Numbered from the stretch's first letter, positions 6,911 through 13,124 are shown. The stretch: DNA of 15,138 nucleotides from an uncultured Subdoligranulum sp. (GCA_900545545.1 UQZO01000030.1:1-15138); one strand, 5' to 3'. The notes: generated by a model from the sequence alone, not told the origin. Numbers and translations are program-made.

Positions 6911-7630
6911 TTAGAAGGTCAGGATCTGACCCGGCAGCTGCATGTTGCGGTAGCGGTGGGCCAGCAGGTCGTCGGTGTACCAGGTGTCCAGCACCTGTTC
7001 CACCCGGTTGGAGGCGGTCAGCCCCCGGCTGCGCTCTTCCATCCGCAGCAGCGCCGCGGCGGAAAGGCTCATATCCACCATAAGCAGCAGCACCGCCGTC
7101 ATGGCCAGGGCCTGCCCGGTGCGGCGGGGCACCCGGCCCAGCCAGCCCAGCAGCCAGGGGGCCGCCAGCCGTACCCAGAACACCCCCGCCGCCCCCCAGA
7201 AGAGGGCGAACAGCAGGTTGGTGCGGCCGTCCAGGTTGAAGGGCATCCGGGAATAATCCCAGAAGAGCCGCCCGGTGGTTTTTTCCAGCACCCAGCTGGC
7301 CAGGTACTCGAACCCGCCACCCAGCACCACGCCCCCGGCAAAGAGGGCCCCGGTGCCCTTGCGGGCCAGCGGCGTGAGCACCAGCGTCATCAGCACGGCG
7401 CCCAGGCCCCACACCAGGCTCAGGTGACCGTACAGCAGGCTGCTGCGGCTCATGAGCACCCCGGTGCGCAGGTAGACAAAGACCGTTTCAAACAGGTCGC
7501 CCAGAAAGGCGCTGCTGATAAAGAGGAAGAACAGTTCATACCAGCCCAGGCGCGCCCGGGCCCCGTCCGGCGCGGTGCGCCGGCTCCACATCATGACGGC
7601 ACCCACCGCCGCCGCTACCAGGATCGTCAT
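6911..7630 (-). CDS. CmpB-type putative ABC transporter permease (PF06541-like)
   Basis: Predicted 239-residue membrane protein with about six helices. The central block is typical of the CmpB / 'putative ABC transporter type IV' family: YGHLSLVWGLGAVL, then EYLASWVLEKTTGRLFWDYS followed by MPFNLDGRTNLLFALFWG. A soluble C-terminal tail of about 45 residues follows. The family is often annotated as an ABC permease but usually has no ATPase partner, and none is present here; function is unproven. The start at 7630 has GTGGGG 7 bp upstream. It is the first gene of an operon with tspO. No clear promoter was recognised in the 100 bp upstream. Confidence 0.8.
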   Translation of the reverse strand: MTILVAAAVGAVMMWSRRTAPDGARARLGWYELFFLFISSAFLGDLFETVFVYLRTGVLMSRSSLLYGHLSLVWGLGAVLMTLVLTPLARKGTGALFAGGVVLGGGFEYLASWVLEKTTGRLFWDYSRMPFNLDGRTNLLFALFWGAAGVFWVRLAAPWLLGWLGRVPRRTGQALAMTAVLLLMVDMSLSAAALLRMEERSRGLTASNRVEQVLDTWYTDDLLAHRYRNMQLPGQILTF

Positions 7631-7730
7631 GGATACACCCCACTGTGTTTTGCTTGTAAGAACCGATGCATCACCAGATGTGCCGCAAACAACAGCGGGC
7701 GTGTTCCTTGTTCTGTTTTGTGTGTTTCAT

Positions 7731-7787
7731 AAAAACGGTGTTCCCCGCCGGGGGGCAGTTTATCCCTGCCGGGGCGGCAAACACCGT
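7731..7787 (-). terminator. Terminator of the esterase gene
   Basis: Minus-strand hairpin with outer stem ACGGTGTT (7780-7787 with 7735-7742) and an imperfect GC-rich inner stem, followed by TTTTT (plus-strand A run 7731-7735), starting 5 bp after the esterase TGA. Confidence 0.75.
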
Positions 7788-7791
7788 GGTT

Positions 7792-8720
7792 TCAGCGCAG
7801 CAGTTCCAGGTAGCGGGCCATTTGGTCCATGGCCTCCCCCGCCGCTTTCAGCGGGAACATCTGGAATACGTGCCACATATCGGGCCAGGTTTGCAGTACC
7901 GCGGGTACCCCCGCCGCCTGCAGTTTTTCGTACAGCCGGGTGGAGTCATCCCGCAGGATCTCCCGCCCGCCTGCCTGGGTCAGTGTGGGCGGCAGCCCCC
8001 GCAGATCTGCGAACAGGGGGGGGAGTAGGCTGCCTGGGCCCAGTCTGCGCCGGGGGCGTAGGCGTCCCGCACGGCTTCGATATATTCCCGGGTCAGCAGC
8101 GGGTCTTTCTCCGCACATTCGGTGTAGCTGTCCGCCGTGGCCGTCATATCGGTCCAGGGCGAAAACAGCACCAGCCGCCAGGGCAGCATACGGTCTGCAT
8201 CCCGCAGATCCAGGGCCAGTTCCAGCGCCAGATTCCCACCAGCGGAATCGCCGGCCAGGATGATCTCTCTGGCACCCCAGCCCAGGAACATCAGATGTTC
8301 CCAAACCAGGCGTGCGTCCTCCAACGCTTCGGGATAGGGGTGTTCCGGCGCAAGCCGGTACTGGAATGCCAGCACCTCGTACCCGGTGGCCAGTGCCATG
8401 CGGGAGGCCAGCAGCCGCGCGTACCCGAGGGTACCGCTGGTGTAGCCGCCGCCATGGCAGTACAGGATCATTTTGCTGCGGTCGTGGCCGCCTTCCGGCC
8501 GGACCCACGCCGCGGGGATGCCCTCGATCTCGAAGGGTTCCCAGCTGAACCCGATGGGCGGCGTCAGCAGACAGCCCAGGGTCTCCTGCCCCAGCCGCTG
8601 CCGCTTCAGGTCTTCCGGGGCGGTGGAGGCGGGGGATGCGATGTTATGCACCTTGCGCAGTGCCGCGAGAATCGCTTCGTTGGCGGCGGGGGTCTGGGTG
8701 CCTGCGATGATTTTGTTCAT
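7792..8720 (-). pseudogene. HSL-family alpha/beta-hydrolase (esterase), frameshifted at a C8 tract
   Basis: Reads as a 309-residue hormone-sensitive-lipase-family esterase split in two frames. First frame (8720 to about 8016): oxyanion-hole motif YCHGGGYTSG near 88-96 and nucleophile motif GDSAGG near 157-162 (S159), ending SPPCSQICGGCRPH and a stop at 7980. Second frame: LFADLRGLPPTLTQAGG then REILRDDS (catalytic Asp region) and WPDMWHVFQMF (catalytic His), stop at 7792. The switch falls in the run of eight C (plus-strand G8, 8016-8023); six or nine C would restore YSP(P)LFADL. As read, the product lacks Asp and His and is dead. Start: AAAGGA about 10 bp before the ATG. Promoter intact. It could be a real lesion, a slippage-switchable tract or a sequencing error. 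Confidence 0.9.
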
Positions 8721-8770
8721 AAGGCAAGTTCCTTTCTGCGGGCGGGGGTCTTTCCCCGCCCTGTCGTTAC

Positions 8771-8815
8771 AGTATACGCCCTATGGCCCCCGAAAGCGGT
8801 TGTCCGGCCAACGGG
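8771..8815 (-). promoter_or_regulatory. Esterase promoter with GTTG-N6-CAAC dyad
   Basis: Minus-strand -10 TATACT (complement 8771-8776). The dyad GTTGTCCGGCCAAC (8799-8812, plus-strand reading) starts 22 bp upstream; flanks CGG and GGG extend it. Its centre is 34.5 bp from the distal end of the -10, that is near -41.5. The -35 is not consensus. Confidence 0.65.
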
Positions 8816-8841
8816 AATGCCCCGGGGGAAAACAAATGCCC

Positions 8842-8870
8842 AAAACAAAGCCGCTGCCCGGCGGGGCGGC
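8842..8870 (-). terminator. Terminator after the HdeD-like gene
   Basis: Minus-strand stem GCCGC...GCGGC (8866-8870 with 8850-8854) with inner CCC/GGG pairs, followed by TTTGTTTT. It begins about 25 bp after the TGA. Confidence 0.65.
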
Positions 8871-8894
8871 GGTCAGTTCAGGTTAATTGGCGGT

Positions 8895-9434
8895 TCAGCG
8901 TGTGGCGGCGCGGTGGGATGTAACCACGGCGGCGAAGTCTGCCACACCGTCGGCGATGAGGCCCACACCGAAGATGCGTACCACCAGCTGCACGGTCTGG
9001 AAGGGGTTGATCACGATGACCGCCCCCAGGACCAGGGGAATCAGGCTGGACAGCAGCAGGGCGGTGGCGTCCGGCGTGTGAGCCCGCAGCGCCATGACGG
9101 CCAGGGGCAGTTTGCCCACGCCGTCCAGCAGAAGCAGCGAGCCCAGTACCAGCGGCAGGAAGGCCAGCAGCGTCTGGGGCCAGGCCAGCGCAAAGATGGA
9201 GAATGCCAGCGGCAGCACCGTGAGGAAGAGGTCCGCACCCGAAGCCTCGCCGGTTTTACGGCCTTGCAGATACCGCAGCAGGTGGCTGACGCCGTAGCAG
9301 GCGGCGCCCCCCGCCAGCGCCCACACAAACACCGTGCTGGTGGCGGCGGGGAATGCCAGCAGCAGCCCGCCCATTACAACGTACAGCAGCGCGATCCAGA
9401 CCGAGGCGCTGCGCTCCCAGAAATACATGACCAT
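8895..9434 (-). CDS. HdeD-like (DUF308) membrane protein
   Basis: Predicted 179-residue integral membrane protein with about six short helices in the paired pattern of the DUF308/HdeD family: SVWIALLYVVMGGLLLAF, FVWALAGGAACYGVSHLL, LPLAFSIFALAWPQTLLAF, LPLVLGSLLLLDGVGKL, LLLSSLIPLVLGAVIVINP and IFGVGLIADGVADF. E. coli HdeD is linked to acid resistance at high cell density; that role is not shown here. Start ATG 9434 follows AGGAG at 8 bp; ATG 9428 two codons on is also possible. It lies 32 bp downstream of the PH-domain gene and so shares its promoter and presumably its regulation. Confidence 0.85.
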   Translation of the reverse strand: MVMYFWERSASVWIALLYVVMGGLLLAFPAATSTVFVWALAGGAACYGVSHLLRYLQGRKTGEASGADLFLTVLPLAFSIFALAWPQTLLAFLPLVLGSLLLLDGVGKLPLAVMALRAHTPDATALLLSSLIPLVLGAVIVINPFQTVQLVVRIFGVGLIADGVADFAAVVTSHRAATR

Positions 9435-9466
9435 GAAATTGCTCCTTTTCTGCTGCGTGGCGCGGC

Positions 9467-9841
9467 TCACCGTAAAATTGCCTGATCCATCAGATGGCTG
9501 AGGGCGAACAGGTCCGACCCGGCCAAAAACTCCAGCGTGACGCAGCCCAGGCCCGAAAACCACAGCTCCATTTCGCTGTCAAAGTCCAGCACCCCCGCCG
9601 ATTCCAGCGTGTAGGCCTGGATGCGGGTGTAGGGCAGCACCGCGTACATCTTTTTCTTGCCGGTAACGCCCTGGGTGTTCACGGCGATGAGACGCCGGTC
9701 GGTAAAGACCACCCCGTCCCGGATGCCCTGGTATTGCTGCAAGACCTGTTCCTGCGGCAGCAGCATGGGCTGCACCAGCTGGGCCAGCTTTCCGTCCTGT
9801 ACGGGACGCAGTTTCAAAAACGCTCGATTTTCCAAATCCAT
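9467..9841 (-). CDS. Bacterial PH-domain protein (bPH-1 / PF08000-like)
   Basis: Predicted 124-residue soluble protein. The pattern VVFTDRRLIAVNTQGVTGKKKMYAVLPYTRIQAYTLESAG is the beta-strand core of bacterial pleckstrin-homology domains (YvbH/bPH_1 type: 'lTnkRli..d.qg..gkk.....i.y..I.....'), ending in a C-terminal amphipathic helix (GSDLFALSHLMDQAILR). Length is that of the complete family. Biochemical role is unknown for most members. Start ATG 9841 with GAGGTG 7 bp upstream. It is first in an operon with an HdeD-like membrane protein and is driven by the promoter at 9896-9937. It is divergent from the broken acetyltransferase gene. Confidence 0.85.
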   Translation of the reverse strand: MDLENRAFLKLRPVQDGKLAQLVQPMLLPQEQVLQQYQGIRDGVVFTDRRLIAVNTQGVTGKKKMYAVLPYTRIQAYTLESAGVLDFDSEMELWFSGLGCVTLEFLAGSDLFALSHLMDQAILR

Positions 9842-9895
9842 GGACTTTCACCTCTTCCTTTTGCCTGGGTCCACTTCTGCGGTCCCTATGCTGTT

Positions 9896-9940
9896 AGTAT
9901 AGACCCTTTGCCCCGGGAAATCCGTTGTCTGCACAACCGG
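9896..9940 (-). promoter_or_regulatory. PH-HdeD operon promoter with GTTG-N6-CAAC dyad
   Basis: Minus-strand -10 TATACT (complement 9896-9901). The dyad GTTGTCTGCACAAC (9924-9937, plus-strand reading; CCGTTGT...ACAACCGG with flanks) starts 22 bp upstream, the same spacing as at the esterase promoter. Over 34 aligned bases the two promoters agree at 26. Confidence 0.7.
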
Positions 9941-9986
9941 GCCCTCTCTATTTTTGTATCGACGCCCCGGGCCCCCGGAGGCGGGC

Positions 9987-10015
9987 TTGCCCCGGCGGCC
10001 AATGTGCCGTATACT
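9987..10015 (+). promoter_or_regulatory. Sigma-A promoter of the acetyltransferase gene
   Basis: TTGCCC (9987-9992), 17-bp spacer, TATACT (10010-10015). GGAGG follows, about 10 bp before the ATG at 10050. Confidence 0.75.
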
Positions 10016-10049
10016 TGCCTTACAGACTAGTTGTACGGAGGATGGCCCG

Positions 10050-10688
10050 ATGCAGATCATAGACCGCAGCCAATGGGAGAGAAACGAGATCTTCACCTTC
10101 TTTTCCCGGTTTGAATACCCCTTTTATTCCGTCACCCTGCCGGTGGATGTAACGCCCGTGCGGCAGTTTGCCCGGGAAAACCAGCTTTCCTTTTACCACC
10201 TGATGATCTGGCTTTGCACCAAGGCCGTGAACCGGGTACCGGCCTTGCGCATGCGGGTGCGCGGCGAAGAGGTGGTGCTGCTGGACCGCACCGACCCCAG
10301 CTTTACCGCCATGCGCCGGGGGGAAAGCCTCTTCCGCATCATCACCCTGCCCTGGGTGGATTGCCCCCTGACCTTTTGCGCCGACGCCCGCCGCGCCGAT
10401 GCCGCCTAGGATGCCTTTATAAAGGAAAACGACACCGACGGCCTGATCTATTTTTCCTGCACGCCCTGGTTTGACTTTACGGCCCTGACCAACGAGCACG
10501 CCCTGGACAAAGACGACGCCGTGCCCCGCCTGGCCTGGGGCCGCTGGTATGAGGAAAAAGGCCGGCTGTGGGTACACCTTTCGGTGGAAGTCAACCACCG
10601 CCTGGTGGACGGGCTGCACATCGGCCGGATGAAGGAAGCGATGGACGCCGAGATCGCCGCGCTGGAGCACCGGCCAAGCGTTCTGTGA
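10050..10688 (+). pseudogene. CatA-like O-acetyltransferase interrupted by TAG
   Basis: The frame has 212 codons and the length and pattern of the chloramphenicol acetyltransferase family (acetyl-CoA-dependent trimeric O-acetyltransferases). It opens with IIDRSQWERNEIFTFF (the conserved W.R...F..F start) and FYHLMIWLCTKAVN. The active-site motif NHRLVDGLHIGRM keeps the catalytic His (codon 183) and the DG pair of HxxxDG. Codon 120 is TAG (10407-10409) between ADARRADAA and DAFIKEND; everything downstream stays in the same frame up to TGA at 10686. One base change (CAG, GAG or AAG to TAG) would explain it. As read it gives only a 119-residue fragment without the active site. Many such homologues act on substrates other than chloramphenicol, so no resistance should be inferred. 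GGAGG about 10 bp before the ATG. Confidence 0.88.
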
Positions 10689-10725
10689 TCTCATCACAGA
10701 ACGCCGGGGATATTCCGGGTATACT
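10679..10725 (+). promoter_or_regulatory. Ferredoxin-operon promoter with Crp-like palindrome
   Basis: A perfect 11-bp-arm palindrome (10679-10703; core TGTGAT-CTC-ATCACA) overlaps the stop of the acetyltransferase gene. TATACT lies at 10720-10725. The sequence at the -35 position (CAGAAC) is poor, and the palindrome centre (10691) is about 41 bp before the expected start near 10732, the class II position for Crp/Fnr activators. The half-site spacing (five bases between TGTGA and TCACA) differs from E. coli CRP (six). It could also fold in RNA, but no T run follows, so it is a poor terminator. Confidence 0.6.
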
Positions 10726-10753
10726 GGTTCCACCAAACCGGGGGAGGTATACC

Positions 10754-10963
10754 ATGAACACCCAAAGAAAACGGCGCAAAGCCCAGGTGGACCAGACCGC
10801 CTGCGTGGCCTGCGGCTGCTGTGTAAAAGTCTGCCCGGTGCAGGCCATTGAGATCGTCCGGGGCATTGTGGCCCGGGTCAACCCTGACAAATGCGTGGGC
10901 TGCGGCAAATGTGCCGCCGAATGCCCCGCCAGCGTCATCCGGGTCCGGGAGGTGGAAGCATGA
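10754..10963 (+). CDS. 2x[4Fe-4S] ferredoxin
   Basis: Predicted 69-residue electron carrier with two complete cluster motifs: C17-x2-C20-x2-C23-x3-C27-P and C47-x2-C50-x2-C53-x3-C57-P. A basic head (NTQRKRRKAQ) precedes the first. Start ATG follows GGGGGAGG at 6 bp. Its TGA overlaps the ATG of the NapH-like gene (ATGA), so the two are translationally coupled and likely work together, passing electrons to or from the membrane protein. Intact. The redox partner is not identifiable. Confidence 0.95.
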   Translation: MNTQRKRRKAQVDQTACVACGCCVKVCPVQAIEIVRGIVARVNPDKCVGCGKCAAECPASVIRVREVEA

Positions 10964-11583
10964 AAAAACGGTGGTATGATTACCTGTGGATCGCTTCCCT
11001 TCTCTATTTGGTGCTGGGCTTTTTCAACATTCTGTTTGCCTGGCTGGGGCTTTTGTGCTTTTTTATCCCGCTGCTGTTTGCGGGGCTGGGCGGCACCAAG
11101 GGCTACTGCAACCGGTACTGCGGCCGGGGCCAGCTGTTCGGGATGCTGGGCGGGCGGTTCGGGCTGTCCCGCAAGAAGGATATCCCCCGCTGGATGAAAA
11201 GCAAGGCGTTCCGCTACGGGTTCCTGGTGTTTTTCTTTGCCATGTTCTTCCTGATGCTGTGGAACACCTACCTGGTGTTTGCCGGGGCCCGGGACCTGAA
11301 ACAGGTGGTCACCCTGCTGTGGACCTTTAAACTGCCCTGGCACTGGGCCTACCACGGCACCCTGTTCCACCCCGGCGTGGCCCAGTTCGCCTTTGGGTTC
11401 TACAGCGTCATGCTCACCTCCACCGTGCTGGGGCTCATCACCATGGTGCTTTTCAAGCCCCGCAGCTGGTGCGTCTACTGCCCCATGGGCACCATGACCC
11501 AGCTGATCTGCAAAGCCAAAAACGGGCGGGCCCTGCAGGCCGCCGCCCAAAACACAACGGTTGACAGCCCCGGCGCCCCGTGA
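10960..11583 (+). CDS. NapH-like membrane Fe-S protein
   Basis: Predicted 207-residue membrane protein with about four to five helices (for example LWIASLLYLVLGFFNILF, LGLLCFFIPLLFAGLG, YGFLVFFFAMFFLMLW and FGFYSVMLTSTVLGLITMV). Cysteines sit in TKGYCNRYCGRGQLF (C50, C54) and WCVYCPMG (C171, C174), the pattern of NapH/NosR/RnfB-side membrane proteins that carry or dock Fe-S clusters at the membrane face. GGGAGG lies within the end of the ferredoxin gene, 7 bp before the ATG. It forms a two-gene operon with the ferredoxin. Likely a membrane electron-transfer module; no oxidoreductase catalytic subunit is nearby. Intact as far as I can judge. The next gene's promoter is embedded in its last codons. 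Confidence 0.8.
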   Translation: MKKRWYDYLWIASLLYLVLGFFNILFAWLGLLCFFIPLLFAGLGGTKGYCNRYCGRGQLFGMLGGRFGLSRKKDIPRWMKSKAFRYGFLVFFFAMFFLMLWNTYLVFAGARDLKQVVTLLWTFKLPWHWAYHGTLFHPGVAQFAFGFYSVMLTSTVLGLITMVLFKPRSWCVYCPMGTMTQLICKAKNGRALQAAAQNTTVDSPGAP

Positions 11584-11589
11584 TACAAT
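11561..11589 (+). promoter_or_regulatory. Near-consensus sigma-A promoter of the fluoride riboswitch
   Basis: TTGACA (11561-11566), 17-bp spacer, TACAAT (11584-11589), overlapping the end of the NapH-like gene. The predicted start (near 11596) falls right on the first base of the aptamer stem. Confidence 0.9.
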
Positions 11590-11596
11590 AACCGCC

Positions 11597-11690
11597 GGGA
11601 ATGAAGTTCTCCCATGGGAAACCTAAACCGCTTATCCAAGCTGATGACTTCTGTGAACGTTCCGTCCGCAGAAAGGCATCAGCTTTTTTG
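11597..11690 (+). ncRNA. Fluoride riboswitch (crcB motif) with intrinsic terminator
   Basis: Elements of the crcB aptamer in order: P1 GGGA/TCCC (11597-11600 with 11610-11613) enclosing ATGAAGTT; stem GCTT/AAGC (11630-11633 with 11638-11641); conserved TGATGAC; and pseudoknot GAAGT (11603-11607) with ACTTC (11647-11651). This parallels the B. cereus sequence as I remember it (GGCGATGGAGTTCGCC...AATGACTCC). The expression platform is a terminator: AAGCTGATG (11638-11646) pairs with CATCAGCTT (11677-11685), inner TTCTG/CAGAA, then TTTTTT. The terminator uses bases needed for the pseudoknot, so fluoride binding should allow read-through (an ON switch). There is a longer joining region after P1 than in B. 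cereus. It controls the mini-ORF at 11715. Confidence 0.86.
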
Positions 11691-11714
11691 CGCCCAAAAA
11701 AGGAGGATTTTATC

Positions 11715-11828
11715 ATGTTACCGTCCCTTGCGCTCATCATTCTGGCGGTGCTGGCCATCCTCATCACCGCGCCGCTGGGCGCTCTGGGCATGGACCTGAC
11801 CTACCGCAAACTGCTGGCCAAAGCCTGA
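11715..11828 (+). pseudogene. 37-codon remnant of a riboswitch-controlled Na+/H+-antiporter-type protein
   Basis: The peptide MLPSLALIIL + AVLAILITAPLGALGMDLTY + RKLLAKA combines what look like the two ends of a CPA-family antiporter: a start like MLxSLAL(I/L)L and the typical final helix and tail (AVL.ILITAPLGA.G.D.TYKKLL). About 360 residues between are absent and the join is in frame. AGGAGG lies 8 bp before the ATG. Upstream is an intact fluoride riboswitch, downstream a strong terminator. Antiporters are among the genes known to be under fluoride riboswitch control. The remnant is a single-helix peptide and cannot transport; a role as a small membrane peptide is conceivable but unsupported. 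An in-frame ATG at 11601 lies inside the aptamer and is not used as start. Confidence 0.72.
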
Positions 11829-11848
11829 CTTACTTTGCAGCCATACAA

Positions 11849-11884
11849 AAAAGCGGCACCCCTGCGGGTGCCGCTTTTGTTTTT
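11849..11884. terminator. Bidirectional terminator
   Basis: A perfect 13-bp stem (11849-11861 with 11866-11878, AAAAGCGGCACCC), loop CTGC. Plus-strand tail TTTTGTTTTTG; minus-strand tail TTTTTTG. It serves the mini-ORF (+) and the DegV remnant (-). Confidence 0.93.
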
Positions 11885-11903
11885 GCTTTGGCGGGCGGAT
11901 GGT

Positions 11904-12401
11904 TCACTCCACCTCTTTTTTCAGGATGCCGGTACCCGCCGCGTTGATGCCCACATGGCAGGCAATGCTGCAGGGCAGGTGCACATAGGAAACGGGAATG
12001 CCGGGGAATGCCGCCTGCACCAGCCCGCGCCAGCGGGCGGCCTGTTCCTCGCTCTCAAAGGTTCCGGCGGTTTCCACCCGCAGCCGGGCGTCCGGCACCG
12101 CGCCGAACCGGGTGGCGCGGTCCTGTTGCAGGGCTTCCACCATCTTCTGTTCCGCCTGCTGCATCCCCCGGGCCTTGGCGTAGGTATCCAGTTTATCCCC
12201 CTGGATGGTCAGCACCGGTTTCAGGTTCAGCACCGTGGCAAAGGCTGCCGCTGCCGGGGTGACGCGGCCGCCCTTTTTCAGATACTCCATGGAATCCACC
12301 GTGATATAGATGCTGGCATCATAGGCCCGTTCTTCCAGCCAGGCTTTGATCTCCCGGGCGGTCTTGCTGCTGTTGGTATCGGTCGCAATCGCCACTTTCA
12401 T
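11904..12401 (-). pseudogene. DegV-family fatty-acid-binding protein with in-frame internal deletion
   Basis: DegV/FakB proteins are about 280 residues and bind a fatty acid for the FakA kinase. This frame has 165. It starts with the normal N-terminus MKVAIATDTNS (11 residues) and jumps to AREIKAWLEERAYDASIYIT, then VDSMEYLKKGGRVTPAAAAF and LNLKPVLTIQGDKL, the second-domain signature. The missing ~115 residues hold most of domain 1, including the STSQPSP-type and SSxLSGTxxSA lipid-binding loops. The join (codons 10-14) keeps the frame. It is unlikely to bind fatty acid. Start ATG 12401 with AGAGG about 11 bp upstream. Promoter and terminator intact; divergent from a TetR gene with a shared operator. 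Alternatively a stand-alone C-terminal domain protein, but the retained DegV start argues for deletion. Confidence 0.85.
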
Positions 12402-12443
12402 CTTTGAAAAACCTCTTACTTCTCGTTTGGGCCGCTGCCGCCA

Positions 12444-12508
12444 TTGAGAGCGGGAAAATCCATGATACAATACGAGACAAGTGTATCACATTGGCGCGGG
12501 AGCGGCAA
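12444..12508. promoter_or_regulatory. Divergent degV / tetR promoters with shared operator
   Basis: Plus: TTGAGA (12444-12449), 16 bp, TACAAT (12466-12471). Minus: TTGCCG (complement 12503-12508), 17 bp, TACACT (complement 12480-12485). Between and across both -10 boxes lies the inverted repeat TGATACA (12463-12469) / TGTATCA (12482-12488). Binding there by the TetR protein encoded at 12576 would block both genes. Confidence 0.7.
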
Positions 12509-12575
12509 TTCCCGCCCGTGAGACAAAGGCCGGGGTTGTGTTTCACGTCCCCCACGCAAAAAGGAGCATTCCGCC

Positions 12576-13124
12576 GTGGACAGAAGAAAAGAAGAAAATC
12601 TGCGCGTCAAGCGCGACATCACCAACACCCTGTTTGCCCTGATGCAGCACAAAAGCCTGGCGGAGATCACCGTCACCGAACTGGTCCGGGGGGCCGGGGT
12701 GGCCCGGGCCTCCTTTTACCGGAACTATACCTCCAAGGAGGATGTGCTGGTCACGCTGGTGCGGGATGTGCTGGAACTGTTCCGCCGCAGCATCCACGAA
12801 AGCCCCGCGGGCCTGTATGCCCGGGAGAATATCCTGCTGAGTTTTCAGTTTTTTGCCCGGTACCGCAGCTGTCTGCTGGATTTGTGCCGGTCGGGGTTTT
12901 CCATGCTGATTCTGGAAGAGCTGAACCATTTTCACGAAAGCATCGAGGGGACCATGCCCTCCTCCTCCATGGAGCGGTACTCCCTGTATATGTACATCGG
13001 GGCGCTGTTCAACACCGCCGTCACCTGGCTGGCCGACGAACATCCCGTTGCCCCCGAGGTCATGGCCGACTATTTTTACCGGAAGCTCCACACCTGCACC
13101 ATGCTGATGCCCGGCGAACCGTGA
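12576..13124 (+). CDS. TetR-family transcriptional regulator (GTG start)
   Basis: Predicted 182-residue repressor. N-terminal HTH: VKRDITNTLFALMQHKSL, then ITVTELVRGAGVARASFYRN and YTSKEDVLVTLV, all positions of the TetR_N pattern present. The C-terminal ligand domain is helical and has several cysteines and aromatic residues. It starts at GTG 12576 with AAGGAG 9 bp upstream; no nearby ATG fits. It is divergent from the degV remnant and probably represses itself and that gene through the TGATACA dyad. Ligand unknown; a fatty-acyl compound would fit a DegV partner (inference). Confidence 0.92.
   Translation: MDRRKEENLRVKRDITNTLFALMQHKSLAEITVTELVRGAGVARASFYRNYTSKEDVLVTLVRDVLELFRRSIHESPAGLYARENILLSFQFFARYRSCLLDLCRSGFSMLILEELNHFHESIEGTMPSSSMERYSLYMYIGALFNTAVTWLADEHPVAPEVMADYFYRKLHTCTMLMPGEP

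Noticed and set aside
7575..9485. 636-codon plus-strand open frame across the esterase and HdeD genes
   Set aside because: Composition typical of an antisense GC-rich shadow; crosses two terminators and a promoter; the minus genes have motifs and RBSs.
10050..10688. Chloramphenicol resistance determinant
   Set aside because: Only a CatA-like relative, broken by TAG; the family has many members without that activity.
10679..10703. Palindrome as rho-independent terminator of the acetyltransferase
   Set aside because: Followed by CGCCGGGG rather than a T run, and it fits a promoter-activator site better.
10591..11550. 319-codon minus-strand frame opposite the ferredoxin and NapH-like genes
   Set aside because: Shadow of two genes with clear cysteine motifs and RBSs.
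11601..11828. Longer 75-codon version of the mini-ORF starting at 11601
   Set aside because: That ATG is within the fluoride aptamer a few bases from the transcript start and lacks an RBS; ATG 11715 has AGGAGG 8 bp upstream.
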